Assembly: GCF_000745975.1 (NCBI RefSeq)
Contig: NZ_JQKJ01000012.1
Location: forward strand, 62,001 to 126,000
Source: Desulfobacter vibrioformis DSM 8776
GTDB lineage: Bacteria > Desulfobacterota > Desulfobacteria > Desulfobacterales > Desulfobacteraceae
Reading direction: 5' to 3'
Length of the DNA stretch: 64,000 bases
Under the pieces are notes generated by a model. The model saw nothing but the letters and a program-made list of their open reading frames with translations. It made no database searches and was not told the DNA's origin. A program made the translations under genes and the position numbers. Positions 46,601 to 55,040 of this stretch are shown in pieces. Numbering within the stretch: the first letter of the stretch is position 1; the number at the start of each line of letters is the position of its first letter.

Positions 46601-46956
46601 ATGGTCAAAAATTTTTTTCCACCCGCCTGGGCATCATTGTTGCGGGCGCTGTGATCGGAATTTTCGCCGCTGTTTTACAAAAACTTGGAAATCCGGGGAA
46701 TATGGGAATCTGCGTTGCCTGTTTTGAACGGGATATCGCCGGTGCCATCGGGTTGCCCAGGGCCGGTGTTGTCCAGTATATCCGCCCTGAGATTATCGGA
46801 TTTGTGCTGGGTTGCAATGTTTTTATAGGCCAGTTTCATCCCGGATTTACAGGCCAGCCCGTGGTCCATAACCTTCATGTCTGTTCTTTTCTGGGCATGG
46901 CCTGGCCGGACGGGCCTTTGCCCATAATTCCCAATTCGATATCTAATCTACACTGA
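46601..46956 (+). pseudogene. yedE remnant (selenium-linked membrane protein), frameshifted and truncated
   Basis: The sequence starting at ATG 46601 (GGAGG at 46586) reads MVKNFF, then shifts frame in a T7 run at 46612-46618; one added T restores TRLGIIVAGAVIGIFAAVLQ. Then follows KLGNPGNMGICVACFERDIA, the hallmark of YedE/FdhT-type proteins, and RPEIIGFVLG. The remaining two-thirds of the ~350-residue family are missing, and a MITE begins at 46966. Not functional. In related bacteria yedE accompanies selenium metabolism genes. Confidence 0.8.
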
Positions 46957-46965
46957 GTACCATGC

Positions 46966-47104
46966 CAAAGTCATAAAGTTAAGATACGTTCAGATTAAAC
47001 CCACGAAGTTCACGAAGAACACGAAGTATAGTCGGCTGACATCTTCGTGAACTTCATGCTCTTCGTGGTAAAATAAAATTTCAATACTTAAGTTTATGGC
47101 ATTG
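46966..47104. mobile_element. MITE copy 2
   Basis: 139 bp with ends CAAAGTCATAAAGTTAAG and CTTAAGTTTATGGCATTG-like (here ACTTAAGTTTATGGCATTG). The interior has CCACGAAGTTCACGAAG and CTTCGTGGT stem halves, as in copy 3. No target-site duplication: the left flank belongs to the yedE remnant and the right flank to a group II intron RT. It marks a rearrangement junction. Confidence 0.82.
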
Positions 47105-47423
47105 GATTGGAGCTACATCAGTTTATTGCAAGGATGAAGATCGAAAAGGAGATTATCCTGTTATGAAGTTTGATTTTCTGGGGTAATACATTTCGGCCCA
47201 GATTATCAAGAAATCGCAGGGGAAAATTTTTTGAAAACTTCACACCAGCGATAAGCAACAAGGCTGCAAAGGCAATCAGACAGAAAGTACGCAGTTGGAA
47301 CTGGCAATTACGGCCAGGGGACAAGCTTGAGGATCTGGCTATAGAATGTAATCCAATAATTCAAGGCTGGATTAATTATTACGGGCGATACAATCCTTCA
47401 TATCCCTATTGGGCTAATTTTCA
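47104..47423 (+). pseudogene. Group II intron reverse transcriptase/maturase C-terminal remnant
   Basis: Three frames together give GLELH, then YCKDEDRKGDYPVMKFDFLG, then TFRPRLSRNRRGKFFENFTP and SNKAAKAIRQKVRSWNWQLR through GWINYYGRY. This is the typical C-terminal end of bacterial group II intron-encoded proteins. An extra base in GGGTAATACA (near 47182) causes one frameshift and a small deletion after GLELH another. The fragment begins exactly at the MITE end and stops at the MazF-like gene. Non-functional. Confidence 0.82.
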
Positions 47424-47774
47424 ATCAACCTCTCGTGGCTCAAGCAATAGGCTGAGGCCTTGCAATACTTCTTCAAAACGTTTTTTTGAAAGAGTTCCAA
47501 TTTTTTCTATCAAATCAGTTTTGTTTACCGTATAAATTTGTGAAATATTCACAACACTTTTTTTAGGGATATTTGCTTCCCCTTTTCGAAGAGTAACATT
47601 CCCTGGAGCGTTTCCAATTCTTAGGTTTGATGTAAGGGCACAAACAACAACGGTGTTTATTCGACTCTGGTTAAAAAGATTGTTTTGAACCACAAGATGT
47701 GGATGACGATAGCCGGGTTCTGACCCCTGAGGCTCTCCAAAATCAATCCAGTAGATTTCACCTTGTTTTACCAT
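47421..47774 (-). CDS. MazF/PemK-type toxin
   Basis: 117 residues. MVKQGEIYWIDFGEPQGSEPGYRHPHLVVQNNLFNQS is the standard MazF start, with the conserved GSEPGYRHP loop and Arg/Ser/Thr positions (VVCALTSNLR...NVTLRKGEANIPKKSVVNISQI) of the RNase active site. MazF toxins cut mRNA at short motifs. Overlaps the upstream antitoxin by 7 bp in the usual order. Confidence 0.9.
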   Translation of the reverse strand: MVKQGEIYWIDFGEPQGSEPGYRHPHLVVQNNLFNQSRINTVVVCALTSNLRIGNAPGNVTLRKGEANIPKKSVVNISQIYTVNKTDLIEKIGTLSKKRFEEVLQGLSLLLEPREVD

Positions 47775-48013
47775 TGATCATTCAGAAGCTCTTTGTGTTT
47801 AGGACGCATTTTTTGAACCAAAGAGTCAGTTTGTTGACCATCATAAGCTTCGTTTAGCTGTTGAAGTAGCTCCATATTTTCATGGCGTTGGATATACTCT
47901 TTTGCTGCTTGAGAGAAGATATAGCTTCTTGAAACATTGAGGTTTTTTGCAAGTATATTTATTTTTTCGAAAATAGGTTTTTCTATAGAAATGGCTGTTT
48001 TTACGTTCGGCAT
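47768..48013 (-). CDS. Ribbon-helix-helix antitoxin of the MazF pair
   Basis: 81 residues from ATG at 48013 with GGAGGG upstream; an in-frame ATG at 48112 lacks this. N-terminal MPNVKTAISIEKPIFEKINILAKNLNVSRSYIFSQAAKEYI is a CopG/RHH DNA-binding fold, followed by a disordered toxin-binding tail. It neutralises the toxin and represses the shared promoter. Located beside intron and MITE debris. Confidence 0.87.
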   Translation of the reverse strand: MPNVKTAISIEKPIFEKINILAKNLNVSRSYIFSQAAKEYIQRHENMELLQQLNEAYDGQQTDSLVQKMRPKHKELLNDQW

Positions 48014-48189
48014 ATTGATCCCTCCATTATTTGTTTTAGTGTAATATTTAGTATAAAAGGCGTCAATACTTTGTAATCCCAAAAAAACAGTGAAATAGAC
48101 AGAATGGGCCAATATGGCAATAGGCAGATTCTGTCTATTGCTTTGGGTGAAACGGTTTAGAGCCGAAATTTAATTGGAGATTATCATTT

Positions 48190-48630
48190 TTATTTGAATG
48201 ATTCTATTATTTTTTGGATTTCTATTTGCGCTGCCTTTGAAAAGTCTTTCAGTGTATTTTTTGCTTTAAACCAGACAAGTTTTGTTTGCGAAGCAAAGCC
48301 CAGAATAAATGATTTTTCGGGCAGTGCCTGCGTATTTGTATCTGACACTTGAAGTAAAAGAGAATTTTCGTCCGCGTAAAAGAGGGTATCAGATTTAATT
48401 AATTCTTTATAATCGCTGTTTATGGCTATGGTTAAAATCAGTTTGTTTTCTTTGCTAAGGTCTTGATCCAGAATTTTTCCGATTTCTATGCCCTTTGAAT
48501 AGATCTTGGTGTTATTAATATTGGGATTATCTTCAAATACAACGTAATAGAAATTTTTTGGGGAAAACATTGCACAGTTTAGAAAAAAAGACAGTGCCAC
48601 CATCAAAATGAAAATTGATTTTTTATACAT
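48190..48630 (-). CDS. Small MCE/MlaD-domain lipoprotein
   Basis: 146 residues. Signal peptide with a lipobox-like FFLNC (Cys near 19), then a single MCE-like domain (YYVVFEDNPNINNTKIYSKGIEIGKILDQDL...LILTIAINSDYKELIKSDTLFYADENSLLLQV). MCE domains bind lipids in the periplasm. No permease or ATPase gene is adjacent. Base composition is lower in GC than the neighbours, similar to the toxin-antitoxin genes, which may mean recent acquisition. Confidence 0.72.
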   Translation of the reverse strand: MYKKSIFILMVALSFFLNCAMFSPKNFYYVVFEDNPNINNTKIYSKGIEIGKILDQDLSKENKLILTIAINSDYKELIKSDTLFYADENSLLLQVSDTNTQALPEKSFILGFASQTKLVWFKAKNTLKDFSKAAQIEIQKIIESFK

Positions 48631-48859
48631 GAAGCCCTCTTGAATTGTTTTGTTTAAAAGAATTGGACCCGATTAGTCTTGCCAACTTACAAAATCAAGT
48701 TTTAAAAAACAACTAAAAATGACATTGGTGGCGCTTTGATGGTGAATCCGGGAATTTTTTTGTAACTTTACACTGATATAAAAAGCCGGTATAGTTTTAT
48801 CCTTTTTCAGGTCAGTAAAAGCGGCTTTGCCTTCAGATAACTGGAATACAGGACATAGG

Positions 48860-49285
48860 ATGAATCCCAGGCAAATTCTCATTAAAGATCTTCTTCCCCA
48901 CAGGAACCGGATGCTCCTTATTGAACGTATTCTTGAGGTGAATGCGTCCGAAACCGTGTCCAGTGCCGTGGTGTCGGATCACTGGCCCCTTGTCTTTGCA
49001 GGATTGGCAAGCCCCATTGTCATGGTGGAACTGACTGCACAGACCGCCGGGGTCAACAACAGTATCCACCGGTTGCAGACCCGGGGAAAAGAAGACGGCA
49101 CCATGGGATGGATTGCCGGTGTTAAATCCGCTGTTTTTCATATGGACAGCCTTCCCGTGGGGGCAACCCTTATCACCCGGACCCGGAACAGCTTCTCCTT
49201 TGAAAATTTCAGGGAGGTTGCCGGAACCGTAATGCTGGATGAAACCGTTGCAGCAGAAATCACGTTGCAGCTTGTGTCGGCATAA
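48860..49285 (+). CDS. Hotdog-fold 3-hydroxyacyl-ACP dehydratase-like protein
   Basis: 141 residues from ATG at 48860 (AGGACATAGG upstream). The start MNPRQILIKDLLPHRNRMLLIERILEV matches ApeP/FabZ-like dehydratases (LLPHRxxMLLIDRI). The central helix VMVELTAQTAGVNNSI carries the Glu expected in this family. It would dehydrate 3-hydroxyacyl-ACP to the 2-enoyl form. First gene of the plus-strand part of the FAS-like cluster. Confidence 0.82.
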   Translation: MNPRQILIKDLLPHRNRMLLIERILEVNASETVSSAVVSDHWPLVFAGLASPIVMVELTAQTAGVNNSIHRLQTRGKEDGTMGWIAGVKSAVFHMDSLPVGATLITRTRNSFSFENFREVAGTVMLDETVAAEITLQLVSA

Positions 49286-49350
49286 AACGCCGGACCGCCC
49301 ACATGAATTATTAAATATGACAACCAATCATACGTTAGGATAGTTTTTCC

Positions 49351-50088
49351 ATGTCCCAGAAAATAGACACAAAAACCGCCGTCATTACAGGGGCAAGCCG
49401 GGGTATCGGCCGGGCCATCGCCATTGAACTTGCAGGGCAGGGGTATTATACCATTATAAATTACCACTCGGACAAAGACGGTGCCGCCCACACCCTTGAA
49501 CAGGTCCGGGCAGCCGGTTCCAACGGGGAGATCATGCAGTTCGATGTGGCGGACAGGGAACAGTCCAAAGCTGCAATTGACACCATCCTCGGCCGGTGTG
49601 AGACCATTGATGTCCTGGTAAACAATGCAGGGATTGTTGCTGACGGCCTGTTTATCATGATGAAGGAAGAAAGCTGGGACAAGGTGATCCGAACCAGCCT
49701 TGACGGATTTTACAATATGACAAAACCGGTCCTGAAAAAAATGGTTCGCCAGAAGCGGGGGGCGGTTGTCTCCATCGCATCTTTGTCCGGGCTGACAGGC
49801 AACCGGGGACAGGCCAATTACAGTGCGGCCAAAGCAGGACTCATCGGTGCCAGCCGCAGCATTGCCACCGAAGTGGCACGGCTCGGCATTCGTATCAATG
49901 TTGTGGCACCAGGACTTATTGAAACCGATATGACCAAGGATCTGCCCCTTCCCAATGTCAAAACCATGATCCCCATGGCCCGGATGGGCCGGCCCGGGGA
50001 GGTGGCACGGGTGGTAAAATTTTTGTGTTCAGATGATGCATCCTACGTTACCGGCCAGGTGATCTCGGTCAACGGCGGCATGTTCTGA
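49351..50088 (+). CDS. fabG: 3-oxoacyl-ACP reductase (FabG-like)
   Basis: 245 residues. NADP motif GASRGIG at 14-20, NNAG at 91-94, catalytic Ser144, Tyr157 and Lys161 (SLSG...ANYSAAK). The C-terminal SDDASYVTGQVISVNGGMF is typical. It reduces 3-oxoacyl-ACP to the 3-hydroxy form. The stop overlaps the next start (ATGCT...). In aryl-polyene clusters the same order dehydratase-reductase is seen. Confidence 0.92.
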   Translation: MSQKIDTKTAVITGASRGIGRAIAIELAGQGYYTIINYHSDKDGAAHTLEQVRAAGSNGEIMQFDVADREQSKAAIDTILGRCETIDVLVNNAGIVADGLFIMMKEESWDKVIRTSLDGFYNMTKPVLKKMVRQKRGAVVSIASLSGLTGNRGQANYSAAKAGLIGASRSIATEVARLGIRINVVAPGLIETDMTKDLPLPNVKTMIPMARMGRPGEVARVVKFLCSDDASYVTGQVISVNGGMF

Positions 50089-50714
50089 TGCTTAGGGTAA
50101 GAAAACTTTTCCTGGGGGCTGCCTTTGTCCTGGTGGCGGTCATGGTTTCAGCCAGCGCAAACGCAGTGTCCCTGGAGGATATCCAGGAGGCGGCCGGCAG
50201 CATCCGCTCAATCAGTGCCGATTTTATCCAGGAAAAGCACATGAAAATCCTGGTAAAGCCTCTGGTTTCCAAAGGAATTATCCGTTTCCAGACCCCGGAT
50301 GCATTAAGGTTTGAATACCGGGAACCCATTAAGAATATCCTTATCATGCAAGGGAAAAGTGTTTCGCGCTATATACACAAGGACAACACCTTTGTCCGGG
50401 ACAATGGCGCTGCCATGGGTGCCATGGCTGTTGTCATGGATGAAATCAGCCAATGGCTGAAAGGGGATTTCAACACCACTGTTTTTGATGCAACCATCGA
50501 GGGGAAGCCGGAGCCCGGCAGAATCATCCTGGTTCCAAAGGACAAGGCCATGTCCCGTTTTATCCAGGACATAGTTCTGGTGCTGTCCGAACAGCCGGGC
50601 GTATTTAAAGCGGTCATTATCCGCGAAAGCCAAGACTCTTACACCCTTCTTCGGTTTGAAGCGGTGGCGCTCAATGAAGATATTAACCCTGACGTATTTG
50701 CCACCCCGAAATGA
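50088..50714 (+). CDS. LolA-like outer-membrane lipoprotein carrier
   Basis: 208 residues. Signal peptide (LFLGAAFVLVAVMVSASANA), then the LolA pattern SISADFIQEKHMKILVKPLVSKGIIRFQTPDALRFEYREPIKNILIMQG. Periplasmic lipid or lipoprotein carrier fold. A LolA homologue inside a FAS-like cluster is characteristic of aryl-polyene-type systems, where it is thought to move the lipid product. Overlaps both neighbours. Confidence 0.82.
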   Translation: MLRVRKLFLGAAFVLVAVMVSASANAVSLEDIQEAAGSIRSISADFIQEKHMKILVKPLVSKGIIRFQTPDALRFEYREPIKNILIMQGKSVSRYIHKDNTFVRDNGAAMGAMAVVMDEISQWLKGDFNTTVFDATIEGKPEPGRIILVPKDKAMSRFIQDIVLVLSEQPGVFKAVIIRESQDSYTLLRFEAVALNEDINPDVFATPK

Positions 50715-51436
50715 GACAGAAAACAGCCCTGGGATATCTTTTTGTATTTGCTTTTTTAATGGGCGCAGGGTGCGCAGGATTGCCGCCTATTGTTTCCCCG
50801 GACAATTCTTGTGCGCCTGATGAACAAAGCCTTTCCCGGGAGGTGAACGCGCTGTTTCCGGCGGATTCGTTCCAGTTTGTCCACGCCATAGAGTTGACCA
50901 TGCCGGGCAGCCATTCGGCCATGCTCATGGGTGTTGTAAATATCCATCCCCAGCACCGCGCCATCCATTGTGTGGTCATGACCCTGGAGGGACTGGTTCT
51001 TTTTGAAGCGGACCACACCAGTGAAGCGTTCATAATTCACCGGGTCATTCCCCCCTTTGACAGCCAGGCTTTTGCCAGGGGTCTGGTATCGGACATTGAG
51101 CTTATCTTTTTCAGACCCCGGGGCAGACTCGACGCCTGGGGAACGCTTGAAAATAAAAATACAATCCTGAGGTTTTCAGAACCTGACGGCGGGACAATAG
51201 ACCTTGTCGTGTCCCCGGACAGGACCATTTGGACCCAGAACCTAAGAAACAGCAGCCATCGGATCAAACGCTGCGTTACGTATTTATTTCCCCAAGGGGC
51301 CACAAACAGCCAGGCCCCTGTTTTTCCCAGGTCTATCACCTTGACGGCGGCATTTCCCTCACGATACACGTTAACCATGACCCTGACAGACGCGAGTTTA
51401 ATTACTGATACCCTTCCTTGCGGTGACAATAAATGA
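50711..51436 (+). CDS. Lipoprotein, DUF3261-like
   Basis: 241 residues with a lipobox (FLMGAGCAG, Cys near 21). Beta-rich body with LMGVVNIHPQHRAIHCVVMTLEGLVLFEADH and a following region RVIPPFDSQAFARGLVSDIELIFF resembling DUF3261 lipoproteins of aryl-polyene clusters. The C-terminal half is longer than usual. Overlaps lolA and the radical SAM gene by 4 bp each, so the three are translated as a unit. Function unknown, probably in product export. Confidence 0.6.
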   Translation: MRQKTALGYLFVFAFLMGAGCAGLPPIVSPDNSCAPDEQSLSREVNALFPADSFQFVHAIELTMPGSHSAMLMGVVNIHPQHRAIHCVVMTLEGLVLFEADHTSEAFIIHRVIPPFDSQAFARGLVSDIELIFFRPRGRLDAWGTLENKNTILRFSEPDGGTIDLVVSPDRTIWTQNLRNSSHRIKRCVTYLFPQGATNSQAPVFPRSITLTAAFPSRYTLTMTLTDASLITDTLPCGDNK

Positions 51437-52704
51437 AGCTGAAACTGATTTATCCCAGATGGACAAAGCTTGACCGGCAGACCGAATTTCATCTGCCCCC
51501 CCATGGACCTGTTGTGTTTGCAGCGGCCCTGCCCGACCATATAGATGTCCAGTTTATTGATGAGAATGTCCAGACCATTGACTATGACGAAGAGGTTGAC
51601 GTGGTTGCCCTCTCCATGATGCTCACCATCCAGGTCAACCGCGGTCTTGCCATTGCAAAAAAGTTTAGGGCCAAAGGCATTCCGGTAATTGCCGGCGGCA
51701 TTGCCACCATGCTCCATGCAGAGCAAATCACAGGCCAGGTGGACGCCGTGTTTCTTGGAGAGGCCGAAGGCCGGATGGAAAAGCTTTTTGACGACCTTGA
51801 AAAAAACCGCCTGGCCCCGGTGTACGATAATCTTTCTTCACAGCCGCCCATTGAATCCGTGGGTCCGGCCAGAAGGGATATTCTTGACCGGGACCTGTAC
51901 AACTACAAAGGGGTGCAGATGGTGGATCTGGTCCATGCCTCCCGGGGGTGCCGGTTTAACTGCTACCCCTGCGCCGTGGCCTACCTTGGGGGACGCAAAT
52001 TCAGACCCAGACCCATTGACAAAACCATTGAAGAGCTGGCCGGCATTGACAACAACCGTCTCTTTATCGTGGACAATTCCCTGGCCCAGGACAAACAGTG
52101 GGAGCTGGACCTTTTCCGGGAGATGATTCCGTTAAAGAAAAAGTGGTGCTGCCACCCCATTGAAAACGACCCCAAGGTGCTGGACCTGGCAGCCCAGGCA
52201 GGCGCCTGGTATGTTTACCAGGCTGTGTTTGACACCTCTGATGTAATCCGGGACAGAATCAAACGCTACCATGACCATGGCATCGGTGTCGAGGGCACCA
52301 TTCTTCTGGGCCTTGACCACCACACCGAAGACTCCATTAAACGGCTCATTGATTTTCTTTTGGAAATTGATCTTGATCTGGCTGAATTCACGGTTCTGAC
52401 GCCGTTCCCCCACACCCGGGCCTGGGAAGAGCTGAATCGCGAGAAAAGGATTCTATCCTATGACTGGGATGCGTATTCGGCGGACAAGGTGGTGTTCCAG
52501 CCCAAGAACATGGCCCCGGAGCGCCTCCAGGAATTGCTCCGGTATGCCTGGGACTCCTTTTACCAGGATGAACCCCAGAATATCAAAATGTACAAGCTGT
52601 TAAAGACGGTCATCCAGAAAGAAAAAGCCGATAACACCTATCGTCCCAGGAACCGGGACCTTGTCCGGTCTGCATTTGGACGACCTGCGGGTCAACAGAT
52701 CTGA
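51433..52704 (+). CDS. B12-binding-type radical SAM protein
   Basis: 423 residues. An N-terminal Rossmann-like cobalamin-binding domain (about 1-130, VVALSMMLTIQVNRGLAIAKKFRAKGIPVIAGGIATM) lacks the base-off His motif. The radical SAM cluster is Cys173-x3-Cys177-x2-Cys180 in RGCRFNCYPC, followed by an Elp3-like TIM barrel. Such enzymes modify unactivated carbon, often in lipids and secondary metabolites. Coupled to fabG-lolA-lipoprotein by overlaps, so it probably modifies the acyl product. Confidence 0.87.
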   Translation: MKLKLIYPRWTKLDRQTEFHLPPHGPVVFAAALPDHIDVQFIDENVQTIDYDEEVDVVALSMMLTIQVNRGLAIAKKFRAKGIPVIAGGIATMLHAEQITGQVDAVFLGEAEGRMEKLFDDLEKNRLAPVYDNLSSQPPIESVGPARRDILDRDLYNYKGVQMVDLVHASRGCRFNCYPCAVAYLGGRKFRPRPIDKTIEELAGIDNNRLFIVDNSLAQDKQWELDLFREMIPLKKKWCCHPIENDPKVLDLAAQAGAWYVYQAVFDTSDVIRDRIKRYHDHGIGVEGTILLGLDHHTEDSIKRLIDFLLEIDLDLAEFTVLTPFPHTRAWEELNREKRILSYDWDAYSADKVVFQPKNMAPERLQELLRYAWDSFYQDEPQNIKMYKLLKTVIQKEKADNTYRPRNRDLVRSAFGRPAGQQI

Positions 52705-52792
52705 TACACCGGATCAAGTCGCTCCAGCAGCCTCCGGGGGAGGGGAGGGCAGGTATCGGTTTTCTGGAAAAATTTTGTTTTTACAACGTACT

Positions 52793-52932
52793 CAATGTCA
52801 TAAAGTTAAGAAATTTTTCAGATTAAAACCACGAAGTTCACGAAGAACACGAAGTTTAGTACGCTAATATCTTCGTGAACTTCGTGTTCTTCGTGGTAAA
52901 ATAAAATCTCAATGCTTAAGTTTATGGCATTG
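52793..52932. mobile_element. MITE copy 3 with 10-bp target duplication
   Basis: 140 bp, ends CAATGTCATAAAGTTAAG and CTTAAGTTTATGGCATTG (16 of 18 complementary). Flanked on both sides by ACAACGTACT, a perfect 10-bp target-site duplication (52783-52792 and 52933-52942). The interior holds two imperfectly complementary CACGAAG-type arms. No protein coding; a non-autonomous element. Confidence 0.9.
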
Positions 52933-52997
52933 ACAACGTACTCGGCAATTTGCCCCCGGTCTGCCGAGATTAACCCTTATTATGAGATAATCATCCA

Positions 52998-53537
52998 ATG
53001 ACACCAACCCATCCTGCAACCGTAGATACGCGTAATGGCTTCCTGTTTTTCTGGGATGATATGCCGTCGATGACATCCACCCCCGGCAGTTCCTGCTTAA
53101 GTCAATGGTATCCAGCCGTATTTACCGAACATGGCATCACTTATAACAGTGCTGAACAGTATATGATGGCACACAAGGCCATGCTGTTTCACGATGATCA
53201 AGCGTACCATCGAATTATTCAATCCGATCATCCCTCAGAAGCAGCAAGCCTTGGCCGAATGGTAAAAAATTTTGATGAACAGATCTGGAAAAATGAGCGC
53301 TTCAAAATAGTCACCGCAGGCAGCATTCTCAAGTTCGGACAAAACAGTGAATTAAATTGCTATCTCCAGCAAACTTCCCCTAAAACCATAGTTCTGGCAA
53401 ATCCCTGGGATAAGATCTGGGGCATAGGCCTTGATGAATACGCTCCTGATGCAGGCATTCCGACCAACTGGAAAGGCCTTAATCTGCTGGGATTTGCGCT
53501 TATGAATGCCCGTGAAGCACTTGGGGGTGGGGTATAA
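52998..53537 (+). CDS. NADAR family protein (DUF1768, YbiA-like)
   Basis: 179 residues. Pattern LSQWYPAVFTEHGITYNSAEQYMMAHKAMLFHD and PWDKIWGIGLDE...NWKGLNLLGFALMNARE matches NADAR/YbiA proteins. YbiA members cleave N-glycosidic bonds of riboflavin intermediates, and other NADAR proteins remove ADP-ribose from DNA or nucleotides. It stands alone between a MITE and a convergent ketosynthase gene, and is probably an insertion into the FAS-like region. Confidence 0.88.
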   Translation: MTPTHPATVDTRNGFLFFWDDMPSMTSTPGSSCLSQWYPAVFTEHGITYNSAEQYMMAHKAMLFHDDQAYHRIIQSDHPSEAASLGRMVKNFDEQIWKNERFKIVTAGSILKFGQNSELNCYLQQTSPKTIVLANPWDKIWGIGLDEYAPDAGIPTNWKGLNLLGFALMNAREALGGGV

Positions 53538-54776
53538 CTATCCGCAAAATCTTTTAAGAATCAGACTGGTATTAATGCCGCCAAAGGCAAAATTCTGGAC
53601 AGCGGCATAATCAATGTTTGTCTCCATCAGCCGGGGGGTATGGCGGATCATGGCGCAGCGGTCATCCACCTGGTCCAGATTAAGCGTGGGGACAATAAAG
53701 CCCTTTTCCATCATATAAAGGGTGAGAATGGTTTCGATGACACCGCAGGCTGCGATGGTGTGTCCCATGTAGCTTTTCAGGCCGCTGACCCATGGGGTGT
53801 TTCCATAGACATTGTTAATGGCCCGGGCCTCGATCACGTCCCCGATGCGGGTGGCCGTGGCATGGGCACTGATAAAATCAATCCGGTCCGCAGTGATCTG
53901 CGCACTGTCAAGGCCCATTTCAAGCACCTGGGTGACGCCTGCAAGATCGGGCATAATTAGGTTTCCGCCATTATTATTGGTGGAAAACCCGATCACCTCC
54001 CCAAGGATTGGTGCGCCCCTTTTTCTGGCAGATTCAAATTCCTCCAGCATGACCGCGCCGGCCCCTTCGCCCACGACCAGCCCGTCCCGTTCAGCATCAA
54101 AGGGCCGGGGCGTTTTATGCGGGGTGTCATTATAATGGGTGGAACAGGCCAGCAGATTATCAAAGACAGCCACTGTGGTGGTATCGTACTCTTCGGAACC
54201 GCCGCAGATCATGGCGTCCTGCACCCCGAATTTAATCAGTTCATACCCGAACCCGATGGACTGGCTGCTGGTGGTGCAGGCTGACGGCGAACAGATGACC
54301 CGGCCGGTTATCCCAAACATCCGGGTGATGTTGACAGCGGTGGTATGGACCATTGATTTCAGGTAATCTGCCGCCGAAAGGGAGAACATTTCAGTGGACT
54401 GCGCATTGAAGCAGGCCTGGTAGACTTTTTTGAGAACAGAGGTGGAGCCGTGGGAGGAGCCAAAGGCGACCCCGGTTCTCCCCGAAGAGAGCACTGCCCT
54501 GTCAAGCCCGGACTGTTCGATGACATCATCCACAACCCTGCAGGCAGCAAAGGAGACCGGCCCCATGGTTTTACGGTATTTTCTTGGAAAGTCGTAAGCC
54601 ACGTCCTGGTCCACTGTTCCGAACACGCTGGTATTGAGCTGCTCAACCAGAAGTTCATCATCCCTGATGCGGCCCACACCGGAGGTGCCGCTTTCAAGGT
54701 TTTTAAGGATATCTGCCTTGCAGCAGCCAATGGGCGTGATGGCAGAACATCCGGTTATGACAACGCGTCTTTCCAT
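53538..54776 (-). CDS. Beta-ketoacyl-ACP synthase (KAS II type)
   Basis: 412 residues. Active-site Cys167 in SPSACTTSSQS, His in SAHATATRIGD near 299 and His in SYMGHTIAACG near 335 make a complete Cys-His-His set. It condenses malonyl-ACP with an acyl chain. Its start is 10 bp after the ACP stop, so they are co-transcribed. The N-terminal MERRVVITGCSAITPIG is standard. The gatekeeper region is unlike FabF, consistent with a dedicated secondary pathway. Confidence 0.9.
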   Translation of the reverse strand: MERRVVITGCSAITPIGCCKADILKNLESGTSGVGRIRDDELLVEQLNTSVFGTVDQDVAYDFPRKYRKTMGPVSFAACRVVDDVIEQSGLDRAVLSSGRTGVAFGSSHGSTSVLKKVYQACFNAQSTEMFSLSAADYLKSMVHTTAVNITRMFGITGRVICSPSACTTSSQSIGFGYELIKFGVQDAMICGGSEEYDTTTVAVFDNLLACSTHYNDTPHKTPRPFDAERDGLVVGEGAGAVMLEEFESARKRGAPILGEVIGFSTNNNGGNLIMPDLAGVTQVLEMGLDSAQITADRIDFISAHATATRIGDVIEARAINNVYGNTPWVSGLKSYMGHTIAACGVIETILTLYMMEKGFIVPTLNLDQVDDRCAMIRHTPRLMETNIDYAAVQNFAFGGINTSLILKRFCG

Positions 54777-54785
54777 AAGGGAACC

Positions 54786-55040
54786 TTAAGCCCTGTCAGC
54801 CATGGCCTTTTCAATAAAATCAACAATCTGCCTCACTGTTCGTATGGTCATGGCTGCCTCTTCTTCATCCCGGGTCAGTTTGGTTTTCATCAATGTCTCA
54901 ATTTCCCGGAGCAATTCTATGGCATCAATACTGTCAAAGCCGTGGACGGCATTAAGGTCATCATCAAGTCCGATATCGGACATTTCAAAATTGGTTTCAA
55001 TGAAATTAATAATAGTGGTCTGTATTTCTTCTCGCTCCAT
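54786..55040 (-). CDS. Acyl carrier protein
   Basis: 84 residues from ATG at 55040; an in-frame start at 55121 adds a non-homologous tail. Phosphopantetheine Ser in GFDSIDAIELL near residue 37. Acidic helical protein of typical size (NFEMSDIGLDDDLNAVHGFDS). Serves the adjacent ketosynthase rather than general fatty acid synthesis, judged from context. Confidence 0.88.
   Translation of the reverse strand: MEREEIQTTIINFIETNFEMSDIGLDDDLNAVHGFDSIDAIELLREIETLMKTKLTRDEEEAAMTIRTVRQIVDFIEKAMADRA

Noticed and set aside
46601-46956. Functional YedE selenoprotein or programmed frameshift
   Set aside because: Apart from the shift, two-thirds of the protein are missing and the end abuts a MITE, so recoding would not give a working protein.
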